Positions 24,331 through 36,646 of a stretch of 64,000 nucleotides of DNA are shown here, piece by piece. The stretch lies in assembly GCA_007922195.1 (NCBI GenBank), contig ML682014.1, positions 4,874,868-4,938,867 of the forward strand, written 5' to 3'. The stretch is from Podocnemis expansa (Eukaryota > Chordata > Testudines > Podocnemididae). The notes below the pieces were generated by a model. The model did not search any database, was not told where the DNA came from, and was given only the letters and a program-made list of their open reading frames with translations. A program made the position numbers and the translations under genes. Within the stretch, counting starts at the first letter, position 1. Each line of letters opens with the position of its first letter.

Positions 24331-25911
24331 GGGGAATACATAAGTCCATTAGACAAAGATGGAAATGACATTTCCAATGAAACATGGCATCATTAGCCAT
24401 GTAGCACCCGTTTGTTGCCACTGCTGTATTTGTTTTATGGATAAACCCAAGTCCTGGTATAGCACATGAAGTTCCAAATTAATATTGTTTGGAAACAAAG
24501 AAACCTATACAGAACTAGAAACTAGCTGTACACTATATCAATACTTTCCGTCCTCTCATGCATTCCTCCTTTATAATCGTTTCACATTGTTGTTTTGGTA
24601 CTGTGTAGTGTGAACCTACACCTACAGTCAAGAGCTCATCAGATGTTACTGATCTGTTACTGTGGTATTTTACTCCAGATTCCAAAATTTAATGGATCAT
24701 AGAATATGGTAAAGTTTATATTGATCCTCTGAGAATTTCATGTGATATACATTTCAGTGATAATGCAAATTTTAATAACAATAGTAAAGCTTTTAAGTAT
24801 TTCCTAAATTCTACCATGAAGTTATTAATGACTTACATACTTTAGAAATTGAAAATGCCACCTAAGAATGAAGCAGAGATGAACAAGTTGTTTTTAAAAT
24901 AATTGGATTTTCAAGTCTCCGGAATATTCTAATGCCTTTTTTATACCAGCAAAAGTAAATTCTATTTAGTCATTTGCAAACATAGGGGGGGGGAAAAGTA
25001 TTTGTTTATTTCAAAGACTTTACTCTGTACCTCTGGACTATACCATTGCAGAATGTTGGCCAAAAAGAGACACTCTCTTTTATGCATTTATTTTTTAAAT
25101 ATATGAAAGTTTAGTTTGGAGGCAGTATCTACTTTTCAAAAGGCTTATTTTGTGGTAGAACTGACTGAAGTAACCTGTCATTGAGTCACTATTCCCAATT
25201 CACTTCTGTACCAATAAACCACAAAGCGCCCACAGGAAAAGCCTCCTTCATTTTCTCTTGAAAATGCTTAAATCTAAGAGCAATGTTTGATTTAGATTTC
25301 CATTTTTTTAAAAATAATATAAAACAAAAATTCAAATATTGTATTGATTCCCAATGGTGAGATCCTCATCCTAGAAATGGTGGTTGGAGAACTGTGAGTT
25401 TGGGGCTGTTAGAAATGAAGATGTTTGAAATTATTCCAAAAAATTTCAGTGAATGCAGGTGAGAGCTGCAGTGAAGAATGAAAAACAAAATGTAGAGAAA
25501 TTGAGTCGATTGTTAATCAAGTATGAACCTTGTCAGCTTGAGGACCTGTTGTCCCTACTAGAACACTTTCAACTCCAGGATATTTGCTGAGTTGAATGAG
25601 CAGTGAATAGAAGGGTCATTCATGACAGGAGTGGGTGATTGGTGAATCCAGCCGCTAGTGTGCCCATGTCATATTTTTAAAAATTCATCACACATCTGGT
25701 CAATTTTTTTTTCATGTGAGTACTTTGTGTTCTTTGAGAAGGGGAACAGAGAGAAAGAGCTATTAGCATTGGTGGAGGGATAAGTGAGTAATTCTCAACT
25801 ATATGCCTGAATGTAGGGTAGAATATTTCAAGGTTTTAAAGAGCTGAAGAATCAGAACATGACATCTAGGTGTGGTTTACATACTCAGTCAGTTCAAATC
25901 CAAGAATTATC
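24331..25911. other. No recognisable gene or repeat family
   Basis: AT-rich DNA with short A/T-runs and no supported feature. Confidence 0.5.
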
Positions 25912-26292
25912 GACTATGTCTACACTGGAAAATTAGTCTGGATTAAGGGTGCTTGATCCAGACTAACTTAGCCCATGGCCAGACTAGGCTTTCCTTAGTT
26001 CAAACTCAGAAATTTCTTGGTTCCAACTAAGGACCGCTTAGTTCAACCTAGTTAGTACCAGCACTTAATTCAAACTATGAGTGATGTGGACTTGAACTAA
26101 TGCTTAGTTCAAACTTAATAAGTTCAAACTAAGGTGGTTAGTTCAAACTAAAAACACGTTCTAGTTTGAACTAAGTGTTAACATGTTGTTAATTCGAATT
26201 TATAACTGTGAGTTGAGTTCAAACTAATGCGAGGTTAGTTTGAACTAATCTCAAACTAACAAGTCTGAAATAGCTTTGGCTAGTGGAGACAT
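25912..26292. mobile_element. Palindromic MITE, core type A, both ends present
   Basis: It starts GACTATGTCTACACTGG and ends CTAGTGGAGACATA. Core words are TTAGTTCAAACTAA, TAGTTTGAACTAAG and TTAATTCGAATT. Target duplication is not clear. Confidence 0.8.
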
Positions 26293-27194
26293 AATCATCA
26301 TGTTATACACCTGAGCTTGTTTTCTGTTTGTTTGTTTCCTTGTGTTTGTTTGTTTTGTCAGCTACAGTAACAATTATCATTCAGGTAGGAAATGCCAAGT
26401 TGGCATTTTTTGAGGTAACGACATTCAGATTATACATAAGAAATTTTCATATCAATGTAGCATTTTGGAAGAGTGAGTTAGAGAGTCAGCATATCTTCTG
26501 TATACACCTCCATAGCGAATGGATCACATATATTTGAAATAATCAAATATATAAAACTGAAAATAATTCTTTACTTCAATTTTCTCTATTTTGAACTTAG
26601 TTCACTGAACAAATTCATATATTTTTAAATGATCAAGAGTTCCTGACTTTGGTATAAACTATTTGACAACTACTCTGATTGAATTAGAGCATCACTACTA
26701 CTTCTTACTAAATTTTAAATAGAACATTTTCCCACACTCTGTTCTTTAAAAAATGATATCCAATTCTATCCACCAGATTTAATACAGTTCAGTTGCCTTA
26801 CTACAGTGCAGCCAAGGGAGAGATGGATTAATATGTCAGTTAAAAATTGACAATAGGATGACTAGTACCCTGCTTCATATAATTCCATGGAGTTTCAGGC
26901 CTTCTAGGTGAATGCTTTGAGTTTGAAATGTTTGTTATAAAACAAAGGTATGTGGTTACAGAAGTACCTTATATTCTGACATTGATACTAGAATTCTGAT
27001 ATTTGAGACAAGTGCAGTGTCCTAGTTAAAAAATTAAATTTACTGTTATCTTGACTATTTATTAAGGGGATATTTTTCCATTTTATTTTCCAGTATTAAA
27101 TGTATTGTTGTCCAAAACATGTCTTTGGTAAAATGTCATATTTTGAATGTAAAGTCTAATGATATGAACAACCTGAATGCCTTCTATGATGAGA
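26293..27194. other. No recognisable gene
   Basis: AT-rich. A (TTTG)n-like run occurs near 26322-26355. Confidence 0.5.
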
Positions 27195-27272
27195 CAGAAT
27201 GTGGATGTAGGGAAAGCTGTGGCTGTGATATATCTTGAGTTTAGCAAGCCTTTGATATGGTCTCTTAGCACT
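27195..27272 (+). pseudogene. CR1 LINE reverse-transcriptase fragment, motif A region
   Basis: The forward translation gives a phrase close to VDxGKAVxVIYLxFSK, followed after a one-base deletion by FDMVS. This is CR1 RT motif A with its aspartate in FD. The fragment is about 80 bases, and the surrounding LINE sequence is not recognisable. It is a fossil with no function. Confidence 0.7.
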
Positions 27273-27304
27273 TTAACTTCCTAGCAAACTTCCTACCACT
27301 ACTT

Positions 27305-27690
27305 TAACTTCCTAGCACTATTGCCCCACCTGGCCCAGCGCCACCCTGGTCCCCTGTTACCCCACTTGGCCCAAAAGCACCCAACCCACTTAACCCTATC
27401 TGGCGTGGGATTGCCCCCCCATTATTCCCTTGCCTGGCCTGGGGCCACCAGGTCTGAAACCACTTCAGCCTGCTATTGCACCGTGTGGTTCCTGCTCACC
27501 TGCCCTGCCCATGCACTTGGTCTGTTATTGCCTGCCTGGGCTGAAATTGCACTGGTCTGCTATTGCCTTGCCTAGGCCCCACTTGCCTGTCCCAGTCCAC
27601 TATTGCTCCACATGAGCCCTGCTCACCAACACGGCCACTATTGCCATGGCTCCCTCCCTCCTTCCGCAGCTATTGCCCACCATCTACAAA
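27305..27690. repeat. C-rich degenerate minisatellite, period about 36-40 bp
   Basis: CTATTGCC-type words recur at about 27318, 27473, 27524, 27560, 27600, 27638 and 27670, mostly 32-51 bases apart. They are linked by CCTGGCCTGGGGCCAC-like sequence. The array starts just after the CR1 fragment. Open frames through it are not genes. Confidence 0.7.
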
Positions 27691-30132
27691 CTGTTGCCCT
27701 TCCTGTACCCCAACTGCCTGCATGCCACCCACTCCCTTGCCCCCCCAGCCCACCCACTTGAAAGAGGGAAAGATTCTGCTTTTGGCCACCTAAGACATAA
27801 GGTGTCTAATGTGGGGAAATATTTTTTAAAAGATTCCAGTGAAATGAATAATCTGATGCTGAATATATATAACATTTCATTTTTCATTGCAGCTGAAACT
27901 AGAAATATTGTAATTCAGTCAAACACCTGTTACTTTTGAGCACTTGGACAGTGATAAAATGTTAGATGCTACAGACAGGAGTGGTGCGTAGTGAACCTTT
28001 AGGAACTTCCTTATGAAAAGGTCTTAGAAATTTATATGAATGAAAATGGTAGTGAACAGAAATTTGTTAGGCATCTATTCAAATTACTCCAAAACTTAAA
28101 TAATCTCAAAGAAAATTATATTTTCATTAATTTTTTTAAGCATCCTGGGGAATTTTATAGCAGCTATGTGTGTACTCTTCAATAAATCTACAGAATGACT
28201 CTAATACCTATAGAATGATTTTACTGAATTCAGTAGGGCTTTTCCATAAGAAACTGAAATACGTATTTATGTACATTTCTAAGACAGGTAATATGTGTGT
28301 GAGTTGGTGAAACAGTAGCATACCTATCCAATTTCAGTGATTTTTTTCCCCCTCAAGTTCAAACAGCTAAATCAGTAATGGAGCCAAAGAATATAATTCA
28401 GGAAAACTGATCTCCCAATACTTTGCTCCCACCATTAAACATATATTCTCTCTCTCTGTAGTAGTAGCAGTGTACCAACTTTATTATAGAAAATAAACAA
28501 AGCTGGCATACAAGTCTGAATGGAACAATTAGACCTTTTAAGACCTTAAAGCATTAGAGGCCTGACCCCGATCCCACTGAAGCCAATGTGAGTCTGTCCA
28601 TTGACTGAACTGAGGTTTGGATTAGGCATGTGTATTTGAACCTAAAGAGAGCTAAATTTTCTACTGCTTTAAAATTGGCCTGTGCCTCCTTTCTCACGTA
28701 ATTGGGTGAGTATCCACAGTGACATATGCAGAACAGATGCATTTTCTATAAAGGAAAGGAATTAATAGAGTTTCTCCCTCAGTATTCTATAGGTATAGCA
28801 AATACTGTTAATTATGTTATTTTCTTGTCTGTTAAAGTTAGTTCAAGACTAACTTCCTATGTATGTGGGTCTTTTACATTGCAGCCTCTGACTAAGATCC
28901 TAACATTGTCACATTTTCCTCTCCCTTTTCCATTCAGCTGCAGAATCCCACCAGTGGTGATGTATTTTTTTCCGCCAGGTATTGCCAGCAGCAAAAAAAG
29001 GGGGGGGTGTCAATTTTCTGGCAATTTCCTTAAAGTTTTAACTGTTACCAGTGTGAACCCCACCCAGAGGCCTGGGAAATGATATTTACCACCCTGGGCA
29101 TCCCCACTGAGCAAAGCATCAGTTCATCCCCACTTACCATAGTAAGTCCAGGGGTCAAAACACAGAACTTCATTAAGAGGGGAAATGGGCAACAAAACAA
29201 TTAATAAATTTAACAAATTCAAGGAAGCAAGATTTTCATGCTCCAGGGTGCTTTAACCATAGTTCCACTTAGTAACATGCCTGTAAGCAGTCTCTCTATT
29301 GGACATGTGCACAATGAGTGAAAAGCAGTGAGTTTATGATCAGGAAAGAGGTTATGGAGGAGAGGGCACTTGTTTATCAGAGCTTTGTTTACTCCAGCTC
29401 TAACATAAATGTCATGAAGACATGGCATGGTGGGAATAGCCTGTCCAGTATGAAATATATGTTCGCTTTCCTGTTTCAATCGTCAAACAGAATTCCACAG
29501 TGGGATATCTTGGCATGTTGGCTTTAAAGCTGAATTTCTCTTTTCTGCCTCTGGAGAAACTAAGATCTGACACTGTCATGACAGAACGTCTTGAGGCACA
29601 TTAGTACATACTACAGTCCCTGTCTCTACCTCCATTTCAGTATCTGATCTTCTTGAAGTAGGATCACTAGGGATAAAATGGCAACTAGACAAGTGAGAAA
29701 ATAGTTAATGTAGTTGCTAAATTGTGTAGAATTGCCTTTTAGTACTCTTCCACTTCATAGAAATGCAAAACAAAAACCAACCCAAAAGCCACAGGCCCTA
29801 GCAGGTTTTTTTGTATAGGCCTCAGCCAATGCAAGGTTGTTCCTAGTCCCTAAAGTATTCCCATGCTTTGAAGAGTCTTGTGTTAATAGACTCAAAAGAT
29901 AGGTCACTGAAAAAACTTTCTTTCCCTCCTACTCAGGTGTTCATATGTGGTTATTGCGTACATTCCAGCCATTGCCTGGCAGAAGAAAATAATTTTTTTT
30001 ATTCAGAAAACAAGCACAAATGAATATCCTTACACTTGAGCAATTTCAGTGAGACTCTTCAGAAAAGTAAGTTTGCAGACTTACCCCTAGGACCTTTAAA
30101 CTTTCCTCATAAATAAAATTTTCTAACCCACT
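27691..30132. other. No recognisable gene; AT-rich
   Basis: Nothing with a domain or exon structure is seen. A short palindromic repeat at 28558-28632 is listed separately. Confidence 0.5.
28558..28632. repeat. Short imperfect palindromic repeat
   Basis: GGCCTGACCCCGATCCCACTG and GAAGCCAATG at the left are mirrored by CATTGACTGAACTGAGG and TTTGGATTAGGC at the right. I recall the same pattern as a dispersed sauropsid repeat. Confidence 0.45.
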
Positions 30133-30615
30133 AAAGCTCATGTGATAAATAAGTTCGTTAGTCTTTAAAACTATGTCTACACTACAAAAAGTTAGGTCGA
30201 CTTTGTTAATTCAAACTAATAAGTTCGACTTTAAGTCAAACTAAACTCGACTTTATTAAGTCAAATTAACAGAGTGGACTAAGTCAATTTAAGCATAAAT
30301 CAACTTATTCCACTCTGTTAATTTGATCCAAGTGCCCTTAATTTGACCTTAATAAAGTCAAATTAAGGGTTAAGCCAGGTCTACATCATCCGTAGTTTGA
30401 CCTAAGGAGTTGAATTAAGGCTCAGGTCGACCTAACAGGCAGTTCTTGTTGATTCGAATTAAGCTTTCATTCACTTGACTTGAGGAATTTCTTAATTTGA
30501 CTTAATGAAAGTCCAGTGTGGACAGGAACTAATTTAGGTTGAATTAAGCCTCCTTAATTCGACCTAAATTACCACTGTAGACATAGCCTAAAAGTACCAC
30601 AGGACTCCTTGTTTA
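30133..30615 (+). mobile_element. Penelope-like 3' tail interrupted by a MITE
   Basis: AAAGCTCATGTGATAAATAA, then GTTAGTCTTTAAAA (to 30170), continues after the MITE as TAAAAGTACCACAGGACTCC and TTGTTTA. Removing the MITE and one TAAAA copy restores a standard tail. Confidence 0.85.
30171..30588. mobile_element. Palindromic MITE, core type C
   Basis: It starts CTATGTCTACACTACAAAAA and ends ACTGTAGACATAGCC. Core words use AGTCGAC, TTAATTCGACCTAA and TTAAGTCAAATTAA, not the CAAACTAA or CGAAATAA cores of types A and B. It is flanked by TAAAA at 30166-30170 and 30589-30593. Confidence 0.85.
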
Positions 30616-31857
30616 TTCTAGACCTTTAGTCATTATGTTCCTCTCAATATCCTCTGATTTATCAGCATCTTGCTGATGGGGGTCTCAAAACTTTTTGATA
30701 TAGTCTACATTCACATATAAGTGCAAATAATTGTTTTACCAGCTTCTAGCATTTGGTCTTTGGCACTTGTGTACATGTAGTATAATACAAACCAGTAAAT
30801 ACAGAGACCATATAGGTAGGTGTAATGTATCCTTATTTTAGATCTTGTTAAATCTGATATTCAAATGCAAAGTGATTTGGCGGAACACTGCACTTGCCTT
30901 CTGAATTTATCAGATATTTTCATTCAACTACACTAATTGCCTCTACACATTAATTAATGAAAATGCTTCCCATTAGAATACACTGGTGTTTCCTTAAAGT
31001 ACATTTTACCATACTTGAAAGAAATTTGTGCTTTTCACGGTTCAATTATTGTCATGGCAAATATCCAGGCTGGTGAATAAGGACAATAAAATACCTTATA
31101 AGAAGTTAGAGCCCTCTGAGCACTTTTATTATACTGTACACACTGGACTCAGTGAAAGAGTTTTCAGGTACTATAGTCTCTGAAACCATCTGGTTTGTTC
31201 AAAATGGAACAAAGAGCCATTTTTATATTTATACTTTACCCCTTATTGCAGGGGATCATTTATTTTGCTTTAGCTTAGATTGTGTCAGCACTTCCTTTAT
31301 TAAACTCATTATAAAAAACAGAAGAGAGATCAGAGAGTCATCAACTGTCTATAAGGGGGCAGGGGGGCAGGGGTTTGGAGTGAGATCAGAATAGCTGGGG
31401 GAGATTATCCCTGGGCCAGCTGTGCACATTAACTTGAGTGAAGTTTGCAGCCCTGTTAACTTTATCTGAACTTCAACAAATAGATTTAACACATGTAATT
31501 AATGTATGCATTTAAGATGTGGCTTACATGGGCTTTGGATCAATGGGAATCTTTCCATTGATTTCAATGGGTTTTGGATTATGGCCTTATGGATTAATGA
31601 CATGATGTGCTTTTGTAATTGGGAACACGTCTCAAAGAGCTGGGCTGGGCATGGAATAATATGTGATAGGAAAGAGAAGGCATCCTCCCTATAAGCCTGC
31701 AGAACATCTGTGGAATCCCTGTGTAGTCCTCATAACATCGATGTGCCTCATTGTGGAGTGCATACTGGCTGATATCTAAAGTGGCAGGTCTATTAGCTCC
31801 ACTACTGTCTTGTCTTTCATGTCGTTCCATGAGGAACCCTACAAAGTTCCACCCATG
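30616..31857. other. No recognisable gene
   Basis: AT-rich. CCATTGATTTCAATGGG at 31555-31571 is a small palindrome of the kind seen at 28.6 kb. Nothing else is supported. Confidence 0.45.
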
Positions 31858-31865
31858 CACTGTAT

Positions 31866-32568
31866 GGCTATGTCTACATTAGCAAAGTTATTTCAAAACA
31901 AGACTCCTATTTCAAAATAAAGTAGAAATTAGCATTTCAAGTTAGAGAGGCTATATTAGACTCTCTAACTCAAAATGGATCCCCAGCAGAATGGTTCCCC
32001 TGGCAGGGGGAGGGATTCCCCTGCCGGGCTCCCTTCCCTTCTAGGTGCAGGGAAACTCCAGCAGGGCTGCATTCCCCACCAGAGACAGGGAACCCCCAGT
32101 GGGCTGGTTTCCCTGCCAGGGACAGGGAACCCCTGGGGGCTGGTGTCCCCGGCAGGGAAACCAGCCCACCGGGGGTTCCCTATCCTCAGCTGGGAAGGCA
32201 GCCTTGCCGGGGGGGGGGATATCTCCCTGACAGAGAACAGAGCCCCGCTGGGGGGAATCTCTCCACTGGCAGGGAAGGGAGCTCTCCCCCCGGGAAATCT
32301 CTCCCCTGCGGAACGCCACCTCACCAGGAAATCTCTTCCCATTATTTCAAAGTTTATTCCGTGGGTTGGAATAGCTTTTTTTGAAATAACTATTTTTAAA
32401 GAATTGTTCTTTCAAAATAAAAAAGCAGGTTTACTTATTTAGAAATAGTGCTTTGTTATTTCAAAATACCAAAGTGCTTATTTCAAAATAACTAAATGCC
32501 TCCATGGGCATGCAAAAAAATTTTTGAAAGAAGCTTCCTTCTTTCGAAAAAACTTTTCCGTGTAGACA
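31866..32568. mobile_element. Palindromic MITE, core type B, with GC-rich centre and 8-bp flanks
   Basis: It starts GGCTATGTCTACATTAGC and ends CCGTGTAGACA. TTATTTCAAAATAA-type words fill both arms. Flanks CACTGTAT (31858-31865) and TACTGTAT (32569-32576) differ at one base. The centre is a GC-rich tandem block. Confidence 0.8.
32000..32335. repeat. GC-rich minisatellite inside a MITE, period about 36-37 bp
   Basis: Units share GGTTTCCCTGCCAGGGA / CAGGGAACCCC and AATCTCTCC...GGCAGGGA words, and drift along the array. Some units are themselves palindromic (CCCTGCCAGGG). Open frames on both strands are artefacts. Confidence 0.75.
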
Positions 32569-32576
32569 TACTGTAT

Positions 32577-33787
32577 GCTCCCTCAAATCCCGATTTTGCC
32601 AACTTTCACAAAGCCACCATGAGTATTAATAACTTTGCTCTTTTACTATAGCTCCAGGGGCTGTGAACAAGAGATTGAAGTTTTCCATTACTCAAGTAAA
32701 AACTTTAGCCCTTGTGGTTGCAAAGGAAAATAAGAGGTTTAGAATAAGAGCTGAGTACACCACAAAGGCTACAAAGCCAATAAGCAAAGAAAAAGAACCA
32801 TCAAATTATTAAGAGAAAATCACAGCTTTTGAATTTTTGGGGTTTACAGTACTTAAATCCTTCCTCATTCCCTGTGACAGAACCACACTGATTTTTTTAT
32901 TAGGGGCTTTCAACTACAACAGAGAAGTGACATAGATTTGTCCATTGTGAACCTAGTGGTAAGCAATTAATTCACACAAATTCATCTGAATAATGTATTA
33001 TTACATTGTGCAGCAAACATTCTTTAAGCTTCTCCAGTGGCATTTAACTTTGCATTCCCTTGGTAACTAATATATTTTAATGCTTGTTTGTGCGGTACAG
33101 AGTGCATCAAGTTGTGGAGACTAGTTGTGAGCATTATAAGCACATAGTATTACGAGCACACAGATGTTTTTATCCTGAGTTCTAATACAAATTTTATTTA
33201 AACTTTTATAAAATCTTTCATCCGTTGTTCTCAAAGTGGCTTGCAAACAATTGTTTGTGTTAAACTTCACAACACCTCTGAAGTAGCGAGGTGGTTTATT
33301 CCCATTTTACAGATGAGTAAATAAAGTCATAGACCAGCGAATAGAAAGCAAGATTGCTGGTTCTGAGCCCCCTCACCTAACCAGTCCAAGACAATTCTGG
33401 TTTGGAGCACATCACTTAGCGAGATGAAGCATTGCAGAAAGCAATGTTGGCACCTTTCATGATTTTATCATGAGTCTTACAATATTTGGTGGTTCTTCTT
33501 AAAGCCCCATTTCCTGGAGTCTTCCACTTACATTAAAGTCTCAGTTTACTTTTATTAAAACAAATGAAAAAGTATGTATCATGGTCAAGGAGAAAAGCTT
33601 TCAAATTTTCCCAAGTGCCCTCTAAATATTCAGAAACCAGAAGGCAAATGAAAAGAACCTAATATTTATTATTCTTTTAAATATCATGATTTTTAAAATA
33701 AGCTCATAATTTGGGGGAGCTAATGTCATTATTTGTGAACTTTTTAGATTGGCAATTCCATAAGAAAGTGCCTTTTTTAACACGAAA
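32577..33787. other. No gene; contains an antisense MIR/L2-like scrap at about 33225-33345
   Basis: CCCATTTTACAGATGAGTAA, preceded by ACTTCACAACACCTCTGAAG, resembles the MIR/L2 conserved 3' segment on the minus strand. The remainder is unassigned AT-rich sequence. Confidence 0.5.
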
Positions 33788-33992
33788 GGCTTATCTACAC
33801 TTGTGGATCCATTAGACTATAGCAATTGATGCAGTGGCAATCTGGTAAGCAGGTCTGGTGAAGAGGAGTCTCTCATCAACATTGCTAAATAAAGACAGCA
33901 CAACTACTTGCTACAAGGCACATCAGTTATGTTACTTATCTAACATAACTTGACTGCCTAGCATTGATGGTACCACCCAATGTAGACAGGCA
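33788..33992. mobile_element. Possible MITE with the shared end type, distinct interior
   Basis: GGCTTATCTACACTTGTGG at the left and AATGTAGACAGGC at the right are inverted relatives of the GCTATGTCTACACT ends. The interior lacks the palindromic core words of types A-C. One mutated copy is weak evidence. Confidence 0.45.
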
Positions 33993-34340
33993 CTAAAGGA
34001 AGAACTTTATTAAAACAAGGAAAACAATATTATCCCTAAAGCTTCTGTCTCTGACTCTTCATTGTCATTTCTACTTAAAACAGTCACAGCCCTCTTGCCT
34101 GGTTTTTGCTTTATACTTAAAGAAATAGAAGGCATTTAGAGTCAACAGCTACTGCCAGGGTCAAATCCATCACACTTCAGCAAAATTGTTCCCTCGGGGC
34201 AGTACCATACTGGGACAGAAGAATACTTAAGAATCTTATTTGGTGTCTGTGAAGTGGGAGGAATGAACATTTCTTTGTTTGCCAGCTAGGAAAACACACT
34301 ATCTAGAGCCATTGGTGATTATTTTCTGTATTAACGTGGC

Positions 34341-35288
34341 TTGGAACACTCCACACAAGAGATCCACTTTCTGGACACTACAGTACAAATTAGGGATGGA
34401 CGCATAAGCAGCACCCTATACTGAAAACCTACCCATCAGTATAGTTATCTGCATCCTCAAGTTTTTGTCCAGTACACAGCACATGATCCATTTTCTACAG
34501 CCAAGCTCTAAGACATAACCACATTTGTTCTGATACCTCATACAGAGACAGATACCTTCGGGATCTCTAGTCATTATTCTTAAAACTACAGCACCCACCT
34601 GCGGAACTGAAGAAACAGATTGATAGAGCCAGGCGGGTACCCCAAAGTCAACTACTACAAGAGAAGCCCAGGAAAGAAAATAACAGAATGCCACTGGTCA
34701 TCCCCTACAGCCCCCAAGTCACACCTCTACAGCCCATCATCAAGAATCTACAGCCAAGACGATCCCTCACTCTCTCAATCTTTGGGAAACAACCTTCTCC
34801 TTGCTTACAGACAGCCCCTCAACCTTAAGCAGATATTCACCAGCATCTATGGACCTAAGAACAGAACCATTAAAGCAGGCATATATCCCTGCAACACACC
34901 ACACTGCCAGCTTTGCCCACATATCTTCTCAAAAGACACTATTACAGGACCTAATAAAACCAGCTACTCCATCACAAGCTCATTCACCTGCTCATCCACC
35001 AACGTGATTTATGCCATCATGTGCCAGAAATGCCCCTCTGACATATATTGGACAGGACAGTCTTTGCACAAAAGAATAAATGGGTACAAATCTGACATCA
35101 GAAATCACAACACTTTAAAACCAGTGGGTCAGCATTTCAATCTTCCTGTTCACTCCATTGATGATTTACTAATTGCTGTGCTCAGGCAAATGAATACCAG
35201 CTCAAGGCTTCAAACAGAAGCTGCAGAGATCGAATTTGACTGAGTTGCTTTGGGGCTAAACAGGGATTTGGGATTTTTGTCTCATTAA
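34341..35288 (+). pseudogene. Penelope-like ORF remnant: RT C-terminus plus GIY-YIG endonuclease
   Basis: The first part reads IHFLDTTVQIRDGR...STLY, typical of the end of the Penelope reverse transcriptase/thumb region. After several frame changes comes a long frame (34620-35243). It holds a Cys/His stretch (CNTPHCQLCPHI) and the GIY-YIG nuclease block VIYAIMCQKC..DIYWTGQSLHKRI and PVGQHFN. Family proteins have YIG where YWTG stands. Lesions: TGA at 34422-34424, TAA after AKL near 34512, a frame change near 34600 and another near 34755, and TGA at 35241-35243 followed by family-like sequence (GLNRD) to TAA at 35286. The enzyme would reverse transcribe and nick target DNA in a live element; this copy cannot. 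Confidence 0.85.
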
Positions 35289-35540
35289 AATAAGTGGTTT
35301 GACCTCATCTTCCTCTATATGCTGTTCACCAGTGTTTGAATCTTAACTCCTTTGATTTGCTGTCACAGTGTGACCTGACCCCCTGACTTGCACTTTTCTG
35401 CATTTATTTCCTCCCATTCTGTTAAGTTCCCCCGTCTTCAAAGCTTCTGATGAAATGGGATTTTCTCCCATGAAAACTCATGCAATAATAAATTTTTTAG
35501 ACTTTAAGGGCCACAGGACTCCTTGTCTGTTTTTTCCATA
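34341..35540 (+). mobile_element. Penelope-like retroelement, 5'-truncated, with 3' UTR
   Basis: A decayed ORF (34341-35288) is followed by a roughly 250-base 3' UTR. The UTR contains GATTTGCTGTCACAGTG, GACTTGCAC, CCCCCGTCTTCAAAGCTTC, GGGATTTTCTCCCATGAAAA and CCACAGGACTCCTTGTCTG. The UTR is the same sequence as the short repeats at 20.2, 41.3 and 58.8 kb, so this copy shows what those tails are. The usual terminal phrase CTAACACGGCTACC is absent; the copy stops in a T-run. Target duplications are not identified. Confidence 0.9.
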
Positions 35541-36236
35541 TAATGTTTCATTAAGACTAAAAACTCAATTATGTATATGTTCTGTGAAGAGGCTTCCACA
35601 ACTACAACTCTTGAATTATCTTTCAGAGAATACTTTGCATGTTCTTCACATTTTAAATCCAGATGCAAGTATTCCTCAAGATATTTCCATTTTTAACATT
35701 TCTAACCAGCTATTTTCCCCATGGAGCATTAGCCTTAAAGCAGTTTCTATTTTGCTTTAGACTATTAGCATAACCAAAAAAACATGATTTAAGTAATGCA
35801 AAAATACTGTATCAAAATACTTTTTATAAAATGTTTTGATGTGGGGGGAAAGAAATCTAATCTCAGTGGCAAAAACTCATTTTAAAAATACATAAATATA
35901 TTATGTGTAAACTTTCAAAATGCATTATTTACCCCCAGACTATAATATAAAGTTCCAAATCTTAAACCCCTGTTGTTAACGGCCACCAGCACTTCTGACA
36001 GCCACCTAAAATGGAAATTCTGTTGAAAGCAAGATGAGCTTAACAAAAGTGTTGCAAGGCTAAATGTTTGTAAAAAAGCTTGAAGATCTTCAGAGAGCTA
36101 TAAAATCCTGCTATAGAATGAAAAACATAATAGGGGCTATTTCCACTGATGCAGATAAGAACAGCTTCAAGGCTGCTCTAACTCATGCTAAGAGCTAGTC
36201 TGGCCCCTGGCAGCTCTTAGCCTCAAGAGACCAGTA
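35541..36236. other. No recognisable gene
   Basis: AT-rich, unassigned. Confidence 0.5.
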
Positions 36237-36244
36237 TGTTAAAA

Positions 36245-36646
36245 CAGTGGTTCCCCACCTGGAGTCCAGGGATCCCTCGGGGATACATGGACATGTTGCA
36301 GGAAGTCTACAGAGTCTCTTCCTACTGGGGCTCGAATCCAGCTGAAGCCCCAATGCTCCCCACCAGGGCTGCCTCTCCCCACTCATGACCAGATCCCAGC
36401 AGGTGGATGGGGCTGCGGCAGCTTTCCGGCAGGGGCAGGGGGCTGTAGTCACTGCAGCTCAGCTCTCCAGAGGCGTGGGCCATGGTGGCAGCAGAGCTGC
36501 TTGCCGGCTGTCCCAGGCCACCACCAGAGTGGTGTGGGCCAGAGTCTGTCTGTGCAGGACGGATTACATAATCAGCCAGGGGGCCACAAAAAATTTTTTT
36601 CCCTTAAAAAAGGGGTGTCCAGCTTGAAAAAGGTTGGGAACCACTG
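36245..36646. mobile_element. hAT-type non-autonomous element with GC-rich centre
   Basis: The ends are CAGTGGTTCCCCACCTGG and AGGTTGGGAACCACTG, a clear inverted repeat. Flanks TGTTAAAA (36237-36244) and CGTTAGAA (36647-36654) match at 6 of 8. The middle (about 36310-36540) is GC-rich and includes CAGCAGGTGGATGGGGCTG-like units. No transposase. Confidence 0.85.

Noticed and set aside
31965..32442. Frames of 125 and 155 codons on opposite strands
   Set aside because: They are a by-product of the minisatellite inside a type B MITE.
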